From: Marivita sp. GX14005
GTDB taxonomy: Bacteria; Pseudomonadota; Alphaproteobacteria; Rhodobacterales; Rhodobacteraceae
Direction: 5' to 3'
Assembly (NCBI RefSeq): GCF_023370775.1
Contig: NZ_JAMCCQ010000004.1
Coordinates: forward strand, 124,001-188,000
Length of the DNA: 64,000 nt
In this document: positions 17,506 through 25,888 of the stretch, in pieces
Position numbering within the stretch: position 1 is the stretch's first letter
Layout of the letters: each line of letters starts with the position of its first letter
Position numbers and translations under genes: made by a program
The notes under the pieces: generated by a model
Told to the model about the DNA's origin: nothing
The model's input: only the letters and a program-made list of their open reading frames with translations
The model's database searches: none

Positions 17506-18518
17506 TCCGCACGCTTTTTGCCGCCGCCCTGACCTGCCTGCCGATGCTCGCCGGGGCGGAGGAACCCGATCCGCTGCTGCCGCGCGTGATCGATACCCAT
17601 GTGCTGCCGCGCATCGATGCGCTGGCGCTAGAGAGTCGCGATCTGGCCGAGGCCGCTGAGGCCGATTGCGCGCCCGATGCATTTGCGCTGCGCGAGGCAT
17701 ATCACGAAGCGTTCGACGCATGGGTCAAGGCCAGCCACCTGCGCTTCGGCCCGACCGAGGAGGGCGACCGCGCCTTCGCATTGGCTTTCTGGCCCGATAG
17801 CCGGGGCGCGACGCCGCGCACGCTGGGGCAACTGATCGAGAGCCGCGATCCGGTGGCGCAATCGGCGGACACCTATGCCGATATGTCCATCGCGGCGCGG
17901 GGCTTCTATGCGCTGGAATACCTGCTTTACGACGATACGCTGATGGCCGCTGGCGATCCCGATTACCGCTGCATGCTGGTGCGCACCGTCACTGCCGACA
18001 TCGCGCAAACCGCCGCCGATATCGCCGCCGACTGGCATGACGGCTTCCGCGACACGATGCTCACGCCGGGGCCGGAGGCGCGCTATCGCAGCGGCGAGGA
18101 AACGGTGCAGGAGCTGTTCAAGACCCTTACCGCCGGGCTGCAATTCACCTCCGAAACGCGGCTCGGCCGGCCCCTGGGCAGTTTCGACCGACCCCGCCCC
18201 ACCCGCGCCGAAGCGCGCCGCTCCATGCGTTCGGCCCGCCATGTGCGGCTCAGCCTGACATCGCTGCGCGATCTGGCGCTGATGCTGTCGGCGGGCAATG
18301 AGACGCTGCGAACCCGATTCGAGGAAGAGTTTCAAACCGCACTCGACAGGCTCGACGCGGCAGACGATCCGGTCTTCGCCGGTGTCGCCGATCCCCAGTC
18401 GCGGCTCAGGCTCGAAATCGTGCAGCAGGCGATAGACGCGATCCGCGAAACGGCCGAGCAGGACCTCGGCCCGTCGCTCGGCGTTGCCGCCGGGTTCAAT
18501 TCGCTCGACGGAGATTGA
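17502..18518 (+). CDS. Second imelysin-family protein with degenerate metal motif
   Basis: A 338-aa exported protein (MIRTLFAAALTCLPMLAGAEE) of the imelysin superfamily, shorter than the first copy. Conserved surroundings include AYHEAFDAWVKASHLRFGP and ADMSIAARGFYALEYLLYDD. Where family members have GxHxxE, this copy reads GFYALE: the His is Tyr while the Glu remains. It may therefore bind metal differently or act as a structural partner of the first copy. It is coupled to the di-heme gene by an ATGA overlap and to the DUF1513 gene with a 1-nt gap. The pairing of one canonical and one variant imelysin around a di-heme protein suggests a complex. Confidence 0.88.
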   Translation: MIRTLFAAALTCLPMLAGAEEPDPLLPRVIDTHVLPRIDALALESRDLAEAAEADCAPDAFALREAYHEAFDAWVKASHLRFGPTEEGDRAFALAFWPDSRGATPRTLGQLIESRDPVAQSADTYADMSIAARGFYALEYLLYDDTLMAAGDPDYRCMLVRTVTADIAQTAADIAADWHDGFRDTMLTPGPEARYRSGEETVQELFKTLTAGLQFTSETRLGRPLGSFDRPRPTRAEARRSMRSARHVRLSLTSLRDLALMLSAGNETLRTRFEEEFQTALDRLDAADDPVFAGVADPQSRLRLEIVQQAIDAIRETAEQDLGPSLGVAAGFNSLDGD

Positions 18519-18519
18519 G

Positions 18520-19602
18520 ATGACGACGCACCGAACCGGACGGCGCGGCTTTCTCGGCGGCTTGCTTGCGGCCGGGATCGTGCCAAAACCCTCTTGGGCG
18601 GACGCGGGCGCGCCGCGCTATCTCTCCGCCGCCGCGCTGAGCGATGGGCGCTATGTGCTCTGCGGTATCCGCGCGGATCTGGATCTTGCGTTCCAGCTTC
18701 CGCTTCCCGAACGCGGCCATGCCGCCGCCGCCCATCCCGCGCGTCCCGAAGCCGTCGCCTTTGCCCGTCGCCCCGGCACCTTCGCATTGGTGATCGATTG
18801 CGCACTCGGCATGCGCATTGCCACGCTGACCGCACCGGAGGGCCGGCATTTCTACGGCCACGGCGCGTTTTCGGCGGATGGCACGCGGCTCTTCACCACC
18901 GAAAACGACTACGAGGCCGGAGAAGGGCGCATCGGCATCTGGGATGCGGAAAAGGGCTATCGCCGCATCGGCGAATGGGCCAGCGGAGGGATTGGCCCGC
19001 ATGAAATTCGCCGCCTGCCCGGCAGCGATGTGCTGGTCGTCGCCAATGGCGGGATCGACACGCATCCCGACAGCGGTCGCGCCAAGCTCAACATTCCTAC
19101 GATGCGCCCGAACCTGAGCTACATCTCGGACGGCGCTATCGTGGAAACGGTCGAACTCGACGCTGCCTTGCACAAGAATTCAATCCGGCATCTCGATGTC
19201 AGCCGCTCGGGGCAGGTGGCGATCGGGATGCAATGGCAGGGCGATCGAGACCCGTCGGCGCTGGTCGCCACACATGAGCGCGGCGCGTCGATCCGGCTGC
19301 TGGAGGCACCCGAGGACAGGGTGCGCGCGATGAACGGCTATGTCGGCAGCATCGCCTTCTCGGAAGACGGCACCCGCATCGCCGCCACCTCCCCGCGCGG
19401 CGGGCAGGTGCAGATCTTCGATGCGCGGGACGGCCGCTTCGCCAGCGCGCAGAGCATCGCCGATGCCTGCGGTATCGCACGCGGCGGCGCGGGTTTCACG
19501 GCGACGTCCGGCACCGGCGCAGTGGCGCGGATCGGCAGCGGCCCCGGCGCGGCCGCGCATGACGGGCTGCGCTGGGACAATCACCTCGTCAGCCTGTCCT
19601 AG
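18520..19602 (+). CDS. DUF1513 Tat-exported beta-propeller-like protein
   Basis: A 360-aa protein with a twin-arginine-like signal (TGRRGFLGGLLAAGIVPKPSWA). The remainder consists of repeated beta-rich blades, for example HGAFSADGTRLFTTENDYEAGEGRIGIWD and GGIGPHEIRRLPGSDVLVVANGG, matching the DUF1513 family. Tat export implies folding in the cytoplasm, possibly around a cofactor or metal. It is last in the hemP/imelysin operon and probably completes a periplasmic iron-handling assembly. Its TAG stop shares the tetranucleotide CTAG with the stop of the convergent tcuB gene. Confidence 0.9.
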   Translation: MTTHRTGRRGFLGGLLAAGIVPKPSWADAGAPRYLSAAALSDGRYVLCGIRADLDLAFQLPLPERGHAAAAHPARPEAVAFARRPGTFALVIDCALGMRIATLTAPEGRHFYGHGAFSADGTRLFTTENDYEAGEGRIGIWDAEKGYRRIGEWASGGIGPHEIRRLPGSDVLVVANGGIDTHPDSGRAKLNIPTMRPNLSYISDGAIVETVELDAALHKNSIRHLDVSRSGQVAIGMQWQGDRDPSALVATHERGASIRLLEAPEDRVRAMNGYVGSIAFSEDGTRIAATSPRGGQVQIFDARDGRFASAQSIADACGIARGGAGFTATSGTGAVARIGSGPGAAAHDGLRWDNHLVSLS

Positions 19603-20678
19603 ACGATCCGACGATCCGCCTTGGCCGCCTCGATGGTGAGCGCGGCCATGCGGTAGAACCCGTGCGCCATCTTCGAAAACGGCGTGAGCAGGAAGAAAGT
19701 CAGCACCAGCCCCAGATGCAGCGCGAGCAGCGCGCCGACCGCGGAGGTGCCGGCAGCCGCATAAAGCGCGAGCCCCGAAAGCCCCGTTCCCTCGAGCAGC
19801 AGGATAAAAGCCATTTCCCCGCCCCAGACATGCGCCGCGCCCAGTTCGGGGTCGGCCTGCGTCTTGAGCCATGCCAGCGCGGCGCAGCCCAGAGCGAGCA
19901 GGATGCCGCCGGGAATCCCGAAGAGCTTGGGTAGACTGAAGAGGCTGTAAGGCGCCGGCATGTCGAACACATAATGCAGGATCGTGCCGCTGCTGGTGGC
20001 CGCAAAGCACAGAAGGAAGCCGTAAAGCACCGCCTGATGCGCGATGCGCCGGGCGTGGCTGAAGCGATCCTCTTCCTCGAAATTGCAACCGTCGCCATGC
20101 CCGCCTTCGAGGTTGCGCATCCGTCCGGCAGAACGCAGCGCGGCCCAGAGATCGCGCGGCCGCAGGCGGGTGGCGCCGGTGGTTTTCCAATAGCCACGCA
20201 GCGACACGGCCAGCGCCGCCAGCGGCAGCAGAAAGGCCGGAGCGAAGATCGCCACCATCAGCGAATGGGACATGTAGGCATAAAACCCCTCGCCGCTTTC
20301 GGGCCGCATCATCTGCGCCAGCGCGAAGAGCGTGGCGAAGGACAGCGTCAGCAGCACCGCCATCGCAACGCCCGCGCGGTCGAAAAGCTCGGCGAAGGGG
20401 CGGGGCCAGGCGTGGGCCTTCCAGCTGTCCTGCCGCACTTCGGCCAAGGCGCGCGGCAGGTTGTGGTCGAACTCGTGCGGCGCGGTGTATTGGCAGGCAT
20501 AGTAGCAGCCCCGGCAATTGTGGCACAGGTTCGCCAGATGGGTCAGATCGCCATCCGCAAAGGCGCGCTCGCGGTGCAATGACGGAAAGACCGAGCAATA
20601 GCCCTCGCAATAGCGGCAGGCATTGCAGATCTCGGCCTGCCGGCGGGCTTCCCGAAGAAGATCAGTTTGCATTTGCAT
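19599..20678 (-). CDS. tcuB: Tricarballylate utilisation protein TcuB (4Fe-4S, CitB-like)
   Basis: A 359-aa membrane protein that reoxidises the FAD of TcuA and passes electrons to the quinone pool. The N-terminus carries two iron-sulfur cysteine clusters, ICNACRYCEGYC (about residues 17-28) and CHNCRGCYYACQY (about 52-64). Several transmembrane helices follow (AVLLTLSFATLFALA, VAIFAPAFLLPLAALAV and others). Its start overlaps the end of tcuA by 17 nt, and it is last in the tcuR-like/tcuA/tcuB transcript. No tcuC (MFS importer) is present; nearby transporters may replace it. Confidence 0.93.
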   Translation of the reverse strand: MQMQTDLLREARRQAEICNACRYCEGYCSVFPSLHRERAFADGDLTHLANLCHNCRGCYYACQYTAPHEFDHNLPRALAEVRQDSWKAHAWPRPFAELFDRAGVAMAVLLTLSFATLFALAQMMRPESGEGFYAYMSHSLMVAIFAPAFLLPLAALAVSLRGYWKTTGATRLRPRDLWAALRSAGRMRNLEGGHGDGCNFEEEDRFSHARRIAHQAVLYGFLLCFAATSSGTILHYVFDMPAPYSLFSLPKLFGIPGGILLALGCAALAWLKTQADPELGAAHVWGGEMAFILLLEGTGLSGLALYAAAGTSAVGALLALHLGLVLTFFLLTPFSKMAHGFYRMAALTIEAAKADRRIV

Positions 20679-22050
20679 GGGAAGCGGCCTCCTTGCCTGC
20701 GATGCGTCCGAAGACGGTTCCGATGGTCATGCCGAACCCGGCCAAATAGCCCTGCCCGAGGATCGAGCCGGCCATCGTCTCGCCCGCCGCCCAGAGGTTT
20801 GACACGGGGCGGTTGCCCACCGAACATTGCGCGCGCTCGTCGACCTTGAGCCCCAGATAGGTGAAGGTCACGCCGGTTCTGAGCGAGTAGCCATAGAAGG
20901 GCGGCTCGGTGATCGGACGGGCCCAGTTCGTCTTGGGCGGGGTGATGCCGGTCGTGGCAACGCCATCGAGCTCGGTCGGGTGGAAGCCCGATGTATCGCC
21001 GCACGCGGCGTTGAACTCGGCCACGGTCCGGGCCAGCTTGTCCGGCGGCAGGTCCATCTGCACCGCCAGATTCTCGATCGTATCGGCCTTGATCGGCGGG
21101 AAGAGCGAGGGCATGAAAAGCTCCAGCGATTTCGCGTCGATGATGACATAGCCCACCTGATCGGGCTGCGCCGCCACCAGCCTGCCCCAGATCGCGTAGC
21201 GTTTGGGCCAGACATCCTCGCCCTCGTCATAGAAGCGCTCGGCCTCCTTGTTCACGACGATGGAGAACGGCACGCAATCGAGCCGTGTGACGATGCCGCC
21301 ATCGAATTTCGGCGCGCGCCCGTCGATGGCGACGGCGTGGCACTGCGTCGGATCGCCGACCTGCTCGACCCCCTGATCCAGAAGATCGGCCAGCACGACA
21401 CCGCGATTGTAGGGCGTGCCCCGGATGAGAAAGTTCTTCGCCGCCGGCCCCCAGGCGCGGGCGAGCCAATCGGTATCGGCCTGGAACCCGCCCGAGGCGA
21501 CGATCACCGATTTCGGCGCGACGCGGCGGGTTTCGCCCTCGCAGGTATAGTCGAGAAAGGCGATGCGGTCGTCCTCAAGCTCTAGGTGGGTGACGGGCGC
21601 GTCGTATTTCGCCACGACGCCCAGAGCTTCGGCGGTGCGGTAATAGGCGTTCACCAGCCCCTTGCCGCCGCCCAGAAAGAAGGCGTTGGTGCGCGCGAGC
21701 GACAGCGTGCCCGACAGCGAGGGCTGAAAGCGCACGCCATGTTCTTCCATCCACGGCAGACACTCCTCGGAGGTTCGGATCGCGAGCCGGGCGAGATATT
21801 CATCGGTCTTGCCGCCTGTGACCTTCATCAGATCGGCGAAATATTCCTCCTCGGTATAGCTTTCGACAAGCGGGCCGAGCGGGCCGTGATGCATGCAGCG
21901 GAAGTTGCGCGTGTGGCGCGAATTGCCGCCGCGATAGGGCTTCGGCGCAGCTTCGAGAATGAGCACGCGCGCGCCGGCCTCCGCAGCAGTGATCGCGGCG
22001 CAAAGCGCGGCATTGCCGCCGCCGATGATGACGATATCGGGGTCGGTCAT
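20662..22050 (-). CDS. tcuA: FAD-dependent tricarballylate dehydrogenase TcuA
   Basis: A 462-aa flavoprotein of the fumarate-reductase/succinate-dehydrogenase flavoprotein family that oxidises tricarballylate to cis-aconitate in characterised systems. The FAD Rossmann motif is at the N-terminus (DIVIIGGGNAALCAAITAAEAGARVLILEAA), and the C-terminus has the GxxxxGxG-type FAD contact in AGETMAGSILGQGYLAGFGMTIG. Conserved substrate-side segments include NFRCMHHGPLGP. It starts by ATGA overlap with the GntR regulator gene upstream and feeds electrons to TcuB. A different tri- or dicarboxylate substrate is possible given the unusual neighbouring enzymes. Confidence 0.92.
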   Translation of the reverse strand: MTDPDIVIIGGGNAALCAAITAAEAGARVLILEAAPKPYRGGNSRHTRNFRCMHHGPLGPLVESYTEEEYFADLMKVTGGKTDEYLARLAIRTSEECLPWMEEHGVRFQPSLSGTLSLARTNAFFLGGGKGLVNAYYRTAEALGVVAKYDAPVTHLELEDDRIAFLDYTCEGETRRVAPKSVIVASGGFQADTDWLARAWGPAAKNFLIRGTPYNRGVVLADLLDQGVEQVGDPTQCHAVAIDGRAPKFDGGIVTRLDCVPFSIVVNKEAERFYDEGEDVWPKRYAIWGRLVAAQPDQVGYVIIDAKSLELFMPSLFPPIKADTIENLAVQMDLPPDKLARTVAEFNAACGDTSGFHPTELDGVATTGITPPKTNWARPITEPPFYGYSLRTGVTFTYLGLKVDERAQCSVGNRPVSNLWAAGETMAGSILGQGYLAGFGMTIGTVFGRIAGKEAASHANAN

Positions 22051-22718
22051 AACAGGTCTCCGTCATAGCTGGGCCGCGAGCGAAGCGCGCGGACGCGAAC
22101 GCGCTGCGCGCCCTCGATATGCGCGCGCATTGCCGCCTCGGCGGCCGCGCCGTCGCGCGCCTCTATGGCGCTGAGCACGGCACGATGTTCCTCCACCGCC
22201 CGCTCGGCGCGATCGGGTTCGGTCAGGGTGGTCGGCCCCAGGATCATCAGCGCCTTTTGCAGCGCGGTGATCGAGCGGGTCAGAAACCGGTTCTTGGCCG
22301 CATCGAGCAGCGCCGCATGAAACTGCCGGTTGAGCGCGAAGGCGTCCGGCCTGCTGCCCTTTTCGGCCAGTGCGTGGTTCATGTCGATCAGTTCCGCGAT
22401 CTCGATATCCGAGGCCGCGCGGGCGGCGAGACGGGCCGCGGTGCCTTCGAGCACGGCGCGCATTTCATAAAGGTCCATCACCTCGGCATAGTCGAGCGTG
22501 CGGATGCTCGCCCCCTGACGCGGCACATGGGTGACGATGCCATCCGCTTCCATCTGGCGGATCGCCTCGCGCACCGGGGTTCTGGAGACGCCCAGCCGCT
22601 CGGCCAGTTCGGTCTCGCGCAACCGGTCGCCGGGATTGAGAACGCCCTCGCGCAGCTCGTCCATCAGGCGCAGGTAAACAGCGTTGCCTTGCGGCGTATG
22701 ATCTTCGTCATGGGCCAT
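22047..22718 (-). CDS. GntR-family (FCD) regulator of the tcu genes
   Basis: A 223-aa transcription factor with an N-terminal winged helix-turn-helix (LRETELAERLGVSRTPVREAIRQMEADGIV, about residues 32-62) and a C-terminal helical FCD ligand domain. The FCD domain shows the metal-binding Asp/His pattern (IDMNHALAE, LNRQFHAALLDAA). It heads the tcu operon and is coupled to tcuA by ATGA. In Salmonella the tcu regulator is a LysR protein, so this is a regulator replacement. I chose ATG 22718; an upstream frame to 22805 runs through the operator and lacks a ribosome site. The palindrome at 22750-22769 is its likely binding site. Confidence 0.9.
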   Translation of the reverse strand: MAHDEDHTPQGNAVYLRLMDELREGVLNPGDRLRETELAERLGVSRTPVREAIRQMEADGIVTHVPRQGASIRTLDYAEVMDLYEMRAVLEGTAARLAARAASDIEIAELIDMNHALAEKGSRPDAFALNRQFHAALLDAAKNRFLTRSITALQKALMILGPTTLTEPDRAERAVEEHRAVLSAIEARDGAAAEAAMRAHIEGAQRVRVRALRSRPSYDGDLL

Positions 22719-22749
22719 GGCGGGGGCTCCGGTCGCTACCAATCGATTG

Positions 22750-22779
22750 TTGTATCCGCGTGGATACAAACGTATACAA
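22750..22779. promoter_or_regulatory. GntR-type operator in the tcu/AbrB divergent promoter
   Basis: TTGTATCC (22750-22757) and GGATACAA (22762-22769) form a perfect 8-bp inverted repeat around GCGT. A second half-site, GTATACAA, follows at 22772-22779. TTGTATAC-like half-sites are typical of FCD-type GntR regulators. The site lies 32 bp before the regulator start and 28 bp before the AbrB-type gene start, so a single protein could control both directions. The arms are visible directly; the binding protein is inferred from position. Confidence 0.65.
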
Positions 22780-22807
22780 TAGCTGTCAACCCGAGGAGGA
22801 ACCACGC

Positions 22808-23863
22808 TTGATCCCTCTTTTGCCTACCCGGCATCGCCCCCGCATGGCGACTTTTGCACTGGCCGCGACCGGCACCGGGGTCTTCTGGTTGCTCGGCGTG
22901 CCCCTGCCCTTCCTTTTCGGCCCGATGGCCTTCTGTCTCGCCGGCGCATTGCTTCACGTTCCGCTCAAGGGGTTCGGCCAAATCTCCGTCGCCGCGCGCA
23001 CGATCCTCGGCGTAGCCGTCGGCGCGTCGATCACGCCTGAAGTCGTCGGACAATTGCCGCGTATGGCGCTATCGGTGGCGCTGATCCCGATCTTCATCGG
23101 TCTGATCGCCCTGATCGGTGTGCCGTTTTTCCGCCGGATCTGGGGCTTCGACGCTCCGACAGCCTATTACGCGGCCATGCCCGGAGGGTTGCAGGACATG
23201 ATCCTCTTCGGCATCGAAGCGGGCGGCGATCCGCGCGCGCTGTCGCTCATCCATGCCACGCGGGTTCTGATCGTCGTGACGCTGGCGCCGATCCTGCTCA
23301 CGCAGGTCTACGGCGCAGCGCTGAGCAATCCGATCGGTGTGCCGACCGCGTCGCTGCCGCTGCACGAATTGGCTCTGATGGCCGCCGCCGCGTTCGTCGG
23401 CTGGAAGGGCGGCGAGCGGCTGGGCCTGTTCGGTGCGGCGATCCTGGGCCCGATGATCGTGACGTCGGCGCTGTCGCTGGCGGATGTCATCCATTTTCGC
23501 CCACCCGCCGAAGCGATCCTCTTCGCGCAATTCTTCATCGGCTGCGGCATCGGCGTGCAGTTTCTCGGCGTGACGTGGGGCGAGCTGACGCGGATCGTCG
23601 CGGCGGGGATGGCCTATGTGCTCGTGCTTGCCGTGCTCGCGGCGGGCTTCGCGGCGGCGGTGACGGGGCTGGGGCTGGCCGTGCCGGTCGATGCGTTTCT
23701 CGCCTTCGCGCCGGGCGGACAGGCGGAGATGACGGTGCTCGCCATCGTCACCGGGGCCGATCTGGGCTTCGTCATCACCCATCACCTGACGCGGATCGTT
23801 CTGGTCATCATCGGCGCGCCGGTGGCGGCGCGGTTCATGCGGGGCGCAAAGCCTCCGGATTGA
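22808..23863 (+). CDS. AbrB-family membrane protein (possible transporter)
   Basis: A 351-aa polytopic membrane protein of the AbrB (COG3180/PF05145) family, built from two homologous halves. Each half has Gly/Pro-rich helices: GVPLPFLFGPMAFCLAG and YYAAMPGGLQDMILFG in the first, LGLFGAAILGPMIVTSAL and AFAPGGQAEMTVLAIVTGADLGFVITHH in the second. The strongest ribosome site, GAGGAGGA at 22793-22800, points to a TTG start at 22808; ATG 22844 is an alternative. It may carry a carboxylate or act as a permease for the tcu pathway, which lacks its usual TcuC, but the family's substrates are poorly known. Its 3' end overlaps the convergent hydroxyacid dehydrogenase gene by 29 nt. Confidence 0.82.
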   Translation: MIPLLPTRHRPRMATFALAATGTGVFWLLGVPLPFLFGPMAFCLAGALLHVPLKGFGQISVAARTILGVAVGASITPEVVGQLPRMALSVALIPIFIGLIALIGVPFFRRIWGFDAPTAYYAAMPGGLQDMILFGIEAGGDPRALSLIHATRVLIVVTLAPILLTQVYGAALSNPIGVPTASLPLHELALMAAAAFVGWKGGERLGLFGAAILGPMIVTSALSLADVIHFRPPAEAILFAQFFIGCGIGVQFLGVTWGELTRIVAAGMAYVLVLAVLAAGFAAAVTGLGLAVPVDAFLAFAPGGQAEMTVLAIVTGADLGFVITHHLTRIVLVIIGAPVAARFMRGAKPPD

Positions 23864-24803
23864 CGAGATTGATCGGCGCGCCTGCCGCGAAGGCGTTGAT
23901 CTGGGCGTATATATCGGTGAACTGCCGGTCGAACTCGTCTTCGGTGACGAACCCGATATGCGGCGTGCAGATCAGGTTCGGATGCGCCAGCAACGGATCG
24001 GCGGGATCGCGCATCGGCTCGGTGTCGAAAACGTCAATTGCCGCGATCAGACCGGCGTTCAGCGCCCCCAGCAACGCGCCCGGTGCGATCAGCCCGGCGC
24101 GCGACGTGTTCACCAGAACCGCGCCTTGCGGCATGAGGGCAAGATCGGCTGCCGTCACGATCCCGCGCGTCTGGGGCGCAAGGCGCACATGCAGCGAGGT
24201 CACGTCGCAGCTTTCGAAAAACGCCTCCCGGCTCTTGGCCACGCGCTGCCCTTCCGACACAGCCCGCGCGCGCCCTGCTTGGGAAGCCCACCAGAGCACC
24301 TCCATCCCGAAAGCGCGCGCCAGATCCGCCACAGCCCGCCCGATCCGGCCATAGCCGTAGATCCCCAGCCGCCGCCCGCGCAGCGTCTTGCCGACGCCGA
24401 TCTGCCAGTTGCCGGCCTTGGCAGAGGCCATCTGCTGCGGAATCTGACGCATCGCCGACAGGATCAGCGCCATCGTCAGTTCCGCTGCCGCATGGTTCGC
24501 GCCCTCCCCGCCCGTCTTGGAGCAAAACGCGACGCCGTGATCGGTGCAGGCCGCCACGTCGACATGCGGATAGGCTCCGCGCTGCGAGATCAGGCGCAGC
24601 TTCGGTAGCCGTTCGAGCAGTGCGCGGGTCACAGGCGTGCGCTCGCGGAACAGCACCAGCGCCTCGGCATCGGCGATCCGTCCGGCCAGCGCATGTCCTT
24701 CCATGTGATCGGTCCAGACGGTCACGTCATGCCCGTCCAGCATCCCGAATGATGGCAACCCGCGCAGCGTGTGGAACCAGTCATCGAGGATATGAACCCG
24801 CAT
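23835..24803 (-). CDS. D-isomer-specific 2-hydroxyacid dehydrogenase
   Basis: A 322-aa NAD-dependent oxidoreductase of the D-2-hydroxyacid dehydrogenase family. It has the dinucleotide fold GIYGYGRIGRAVADLA and the full catalytic triad in order: Arg in NTSRAGLI, Glu in DVFDTEPM and His in CTPHIGF. It interconverts 2-keto acids and D-2-hydroxy acids. It is last in the tctC-tctAB-idh-prpF operon and starts by TGATG overlap with the PrpF-like gene. In this context it may reduce the 2-keto acid made by the upstream decarboxylating dehydrogenase, or oxidise the imported hydroxyacid. An extended frame upstream of ATG 24803 is shadow. Confidence 0.9.
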   Translation of the reverse strand: MRVHILDDWFHTLRGLPSFGMLDGHDVTVWTDHMEGHALAGRIADAEALVLFRERTPVTRALLERLPKLRLISQRGAYPHVDVAACTDHGVAFCSKTGGEGANHAAAELTMALILSAMRQIPQQMASAKAGNWQIGVGKTLRGRRLGIYGYGRIGRAVADLARAFGMEVLWWASQAGRARAVSEGQRVAKSREAFFESCDVTSLHVRLAPQTRGIVTAADLALMPQGAVLVNTSRAGLIAPGALLGALNAGLIAAIDVFDTEPMRDPADPLLAHPNLICTPHIGFVTEDEFDRQFTDIYAQINAFAAGAPINLVNPEALRPA

Positions 24804-25888
24804 CAACCCGCCCAGACGGCGCGCGGCACAAAGACGTGACCTTCGGCCAGTTTGCGCGCGGTGCGGATGAGACCGGCCGATTTCAGATCGAACCCGCCTT
24901 CGGTCTCGTAATCCACCAGCACCTCGATGGTGCCCGAGGCGTGTTCCAGCACCACTTCGGCGGGCCCGCTTTCGGGCCGTTGCAACAGCCCATCGGCCAC
25001 CGTCCCCGGCGTCAGCGCGCAGGAGGCAAGGCATTGCGCGCCGGTGACGGCCATGGACGGATGCGTCTTCCACGGCATGAAATAGCGCGCGGCGATGGTG
25101 CCGCCGCCCTGCGCCGGGGCGAGCAGAGCGAATTTCGGCGTCACCGACTGGCTTACATCGCCCATTTCCATGCGCGCGCCCGCCTCGATGCGGATGGCTT
25201 CCATCCGCGCAAAGAAGGCGGCATCGCCGTCCAGAGCCGATACGCTTTCATGCCCCGTCAGCCCGAAATCCGACGCTCGGGCGATGACGATGGGCATGGC
25301 GACATCCATGCATGTCACCTCCAGCCCATCAATGGTATCGCGCAGGTTGCCGGTGGGCAGGAACGCCCCGGTCGACGATCCGACCACCCCCATGAAGTTG
25401 AGCGCAATCGGCGCGGCACTGCCGGGGACGCCGGCAATCGCCGCCTCGCCCTCATAGGTCAGCGCGCCGCCGGGGGTCTTCACCTCGGCCACCACGCGCG
25501 CGCCGGTGTTGACCGCGCGGATCTTCACCTGCGTCACATCGCCTTGCGGCGCGACCAGCCCCATCTCGATGGCGGCGGGGCCGACTCCCGAGAGGATATT
25601 CCCGCAGGTCGGGCGGTAATCGACCAGCCGATCCTCCACCGACACCTGCGCGAAGAAGTAATCCACATCGGCCCAACCGTCCTCGGAGGGTGACAGCATC
25701 GCCACCTTGGTCGTCACCGCCGCGCCGCCGCCGATGCCGTCGATATTGAGCGGATGGCCCGCACCGAGCGCGGCGATCAGAACGTCCGACAGCGTTTCCC
25801 GATCGCCGGGCAGATCGGAGCGCCGGAAATACGGCCCGCGCGATGTGCCGCCGCGCATGAAGAGGAAGGGAATGGCGGTCTGGCTCAT
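24803..25888 (-). CDS. PrpF/4-oxalomesaconate-tautomerase-like isomerase
   Basis: A 361-aa protein of the PrpF family, with a diaminopimelate-epimerase-like double fold and no cofactor. The N-terminus IPFLFMRGGTSRGPYFRRSDLP and the segment YRPTCGNILSGVGPAAIE, with its catalytic Cys, are diagnostic. Characterised relatives isomerise aconitate or methylaconitate (PrpF) or tautomerise 4-oxalomesaconate (GalD). The nearby tcuA suggests a cis/trans-aconitate or related C6 tricarboxylate double-bond shift, but sequence alone does not separate these. It overlaps the dehydrogenase gene upstream by ATGA and the hydroxyacid dehydrogenase gene downstream by one base. Confidence 0.88.
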   Translation of the reverse strand: MSQTAIPFLFMRGGTSRGPYFRRSDLPGDRETLSDVLIAALGAGHPLNIDGIGGGAAVTTKVAMLSPSEDGWADVDYFFAQVSVEDRLVDYRPTCGNILSGVGPAAIEMGLVAPQGDVTQVKIRAVNTGARVVAEVKTPGGALTYEGEAAIAGVPGSAAPIALNFMGVVGSSTGAFLPTGNLRDTIDGLEVTCMDVAMPIVIARASDFGLTGHESVSALDGDAAFFARMEAIRIEAGARMEMGDVSQSVTPKFALLAPAQGGGTIAARYFMPWKTHPSMAVTGAQCLASCALTPGTVADGLLQRPESGPAEVVLEHASGTIEVLVDYETEGGFDLKSAGLIRTARKLAEGHVFVPRAVWAG

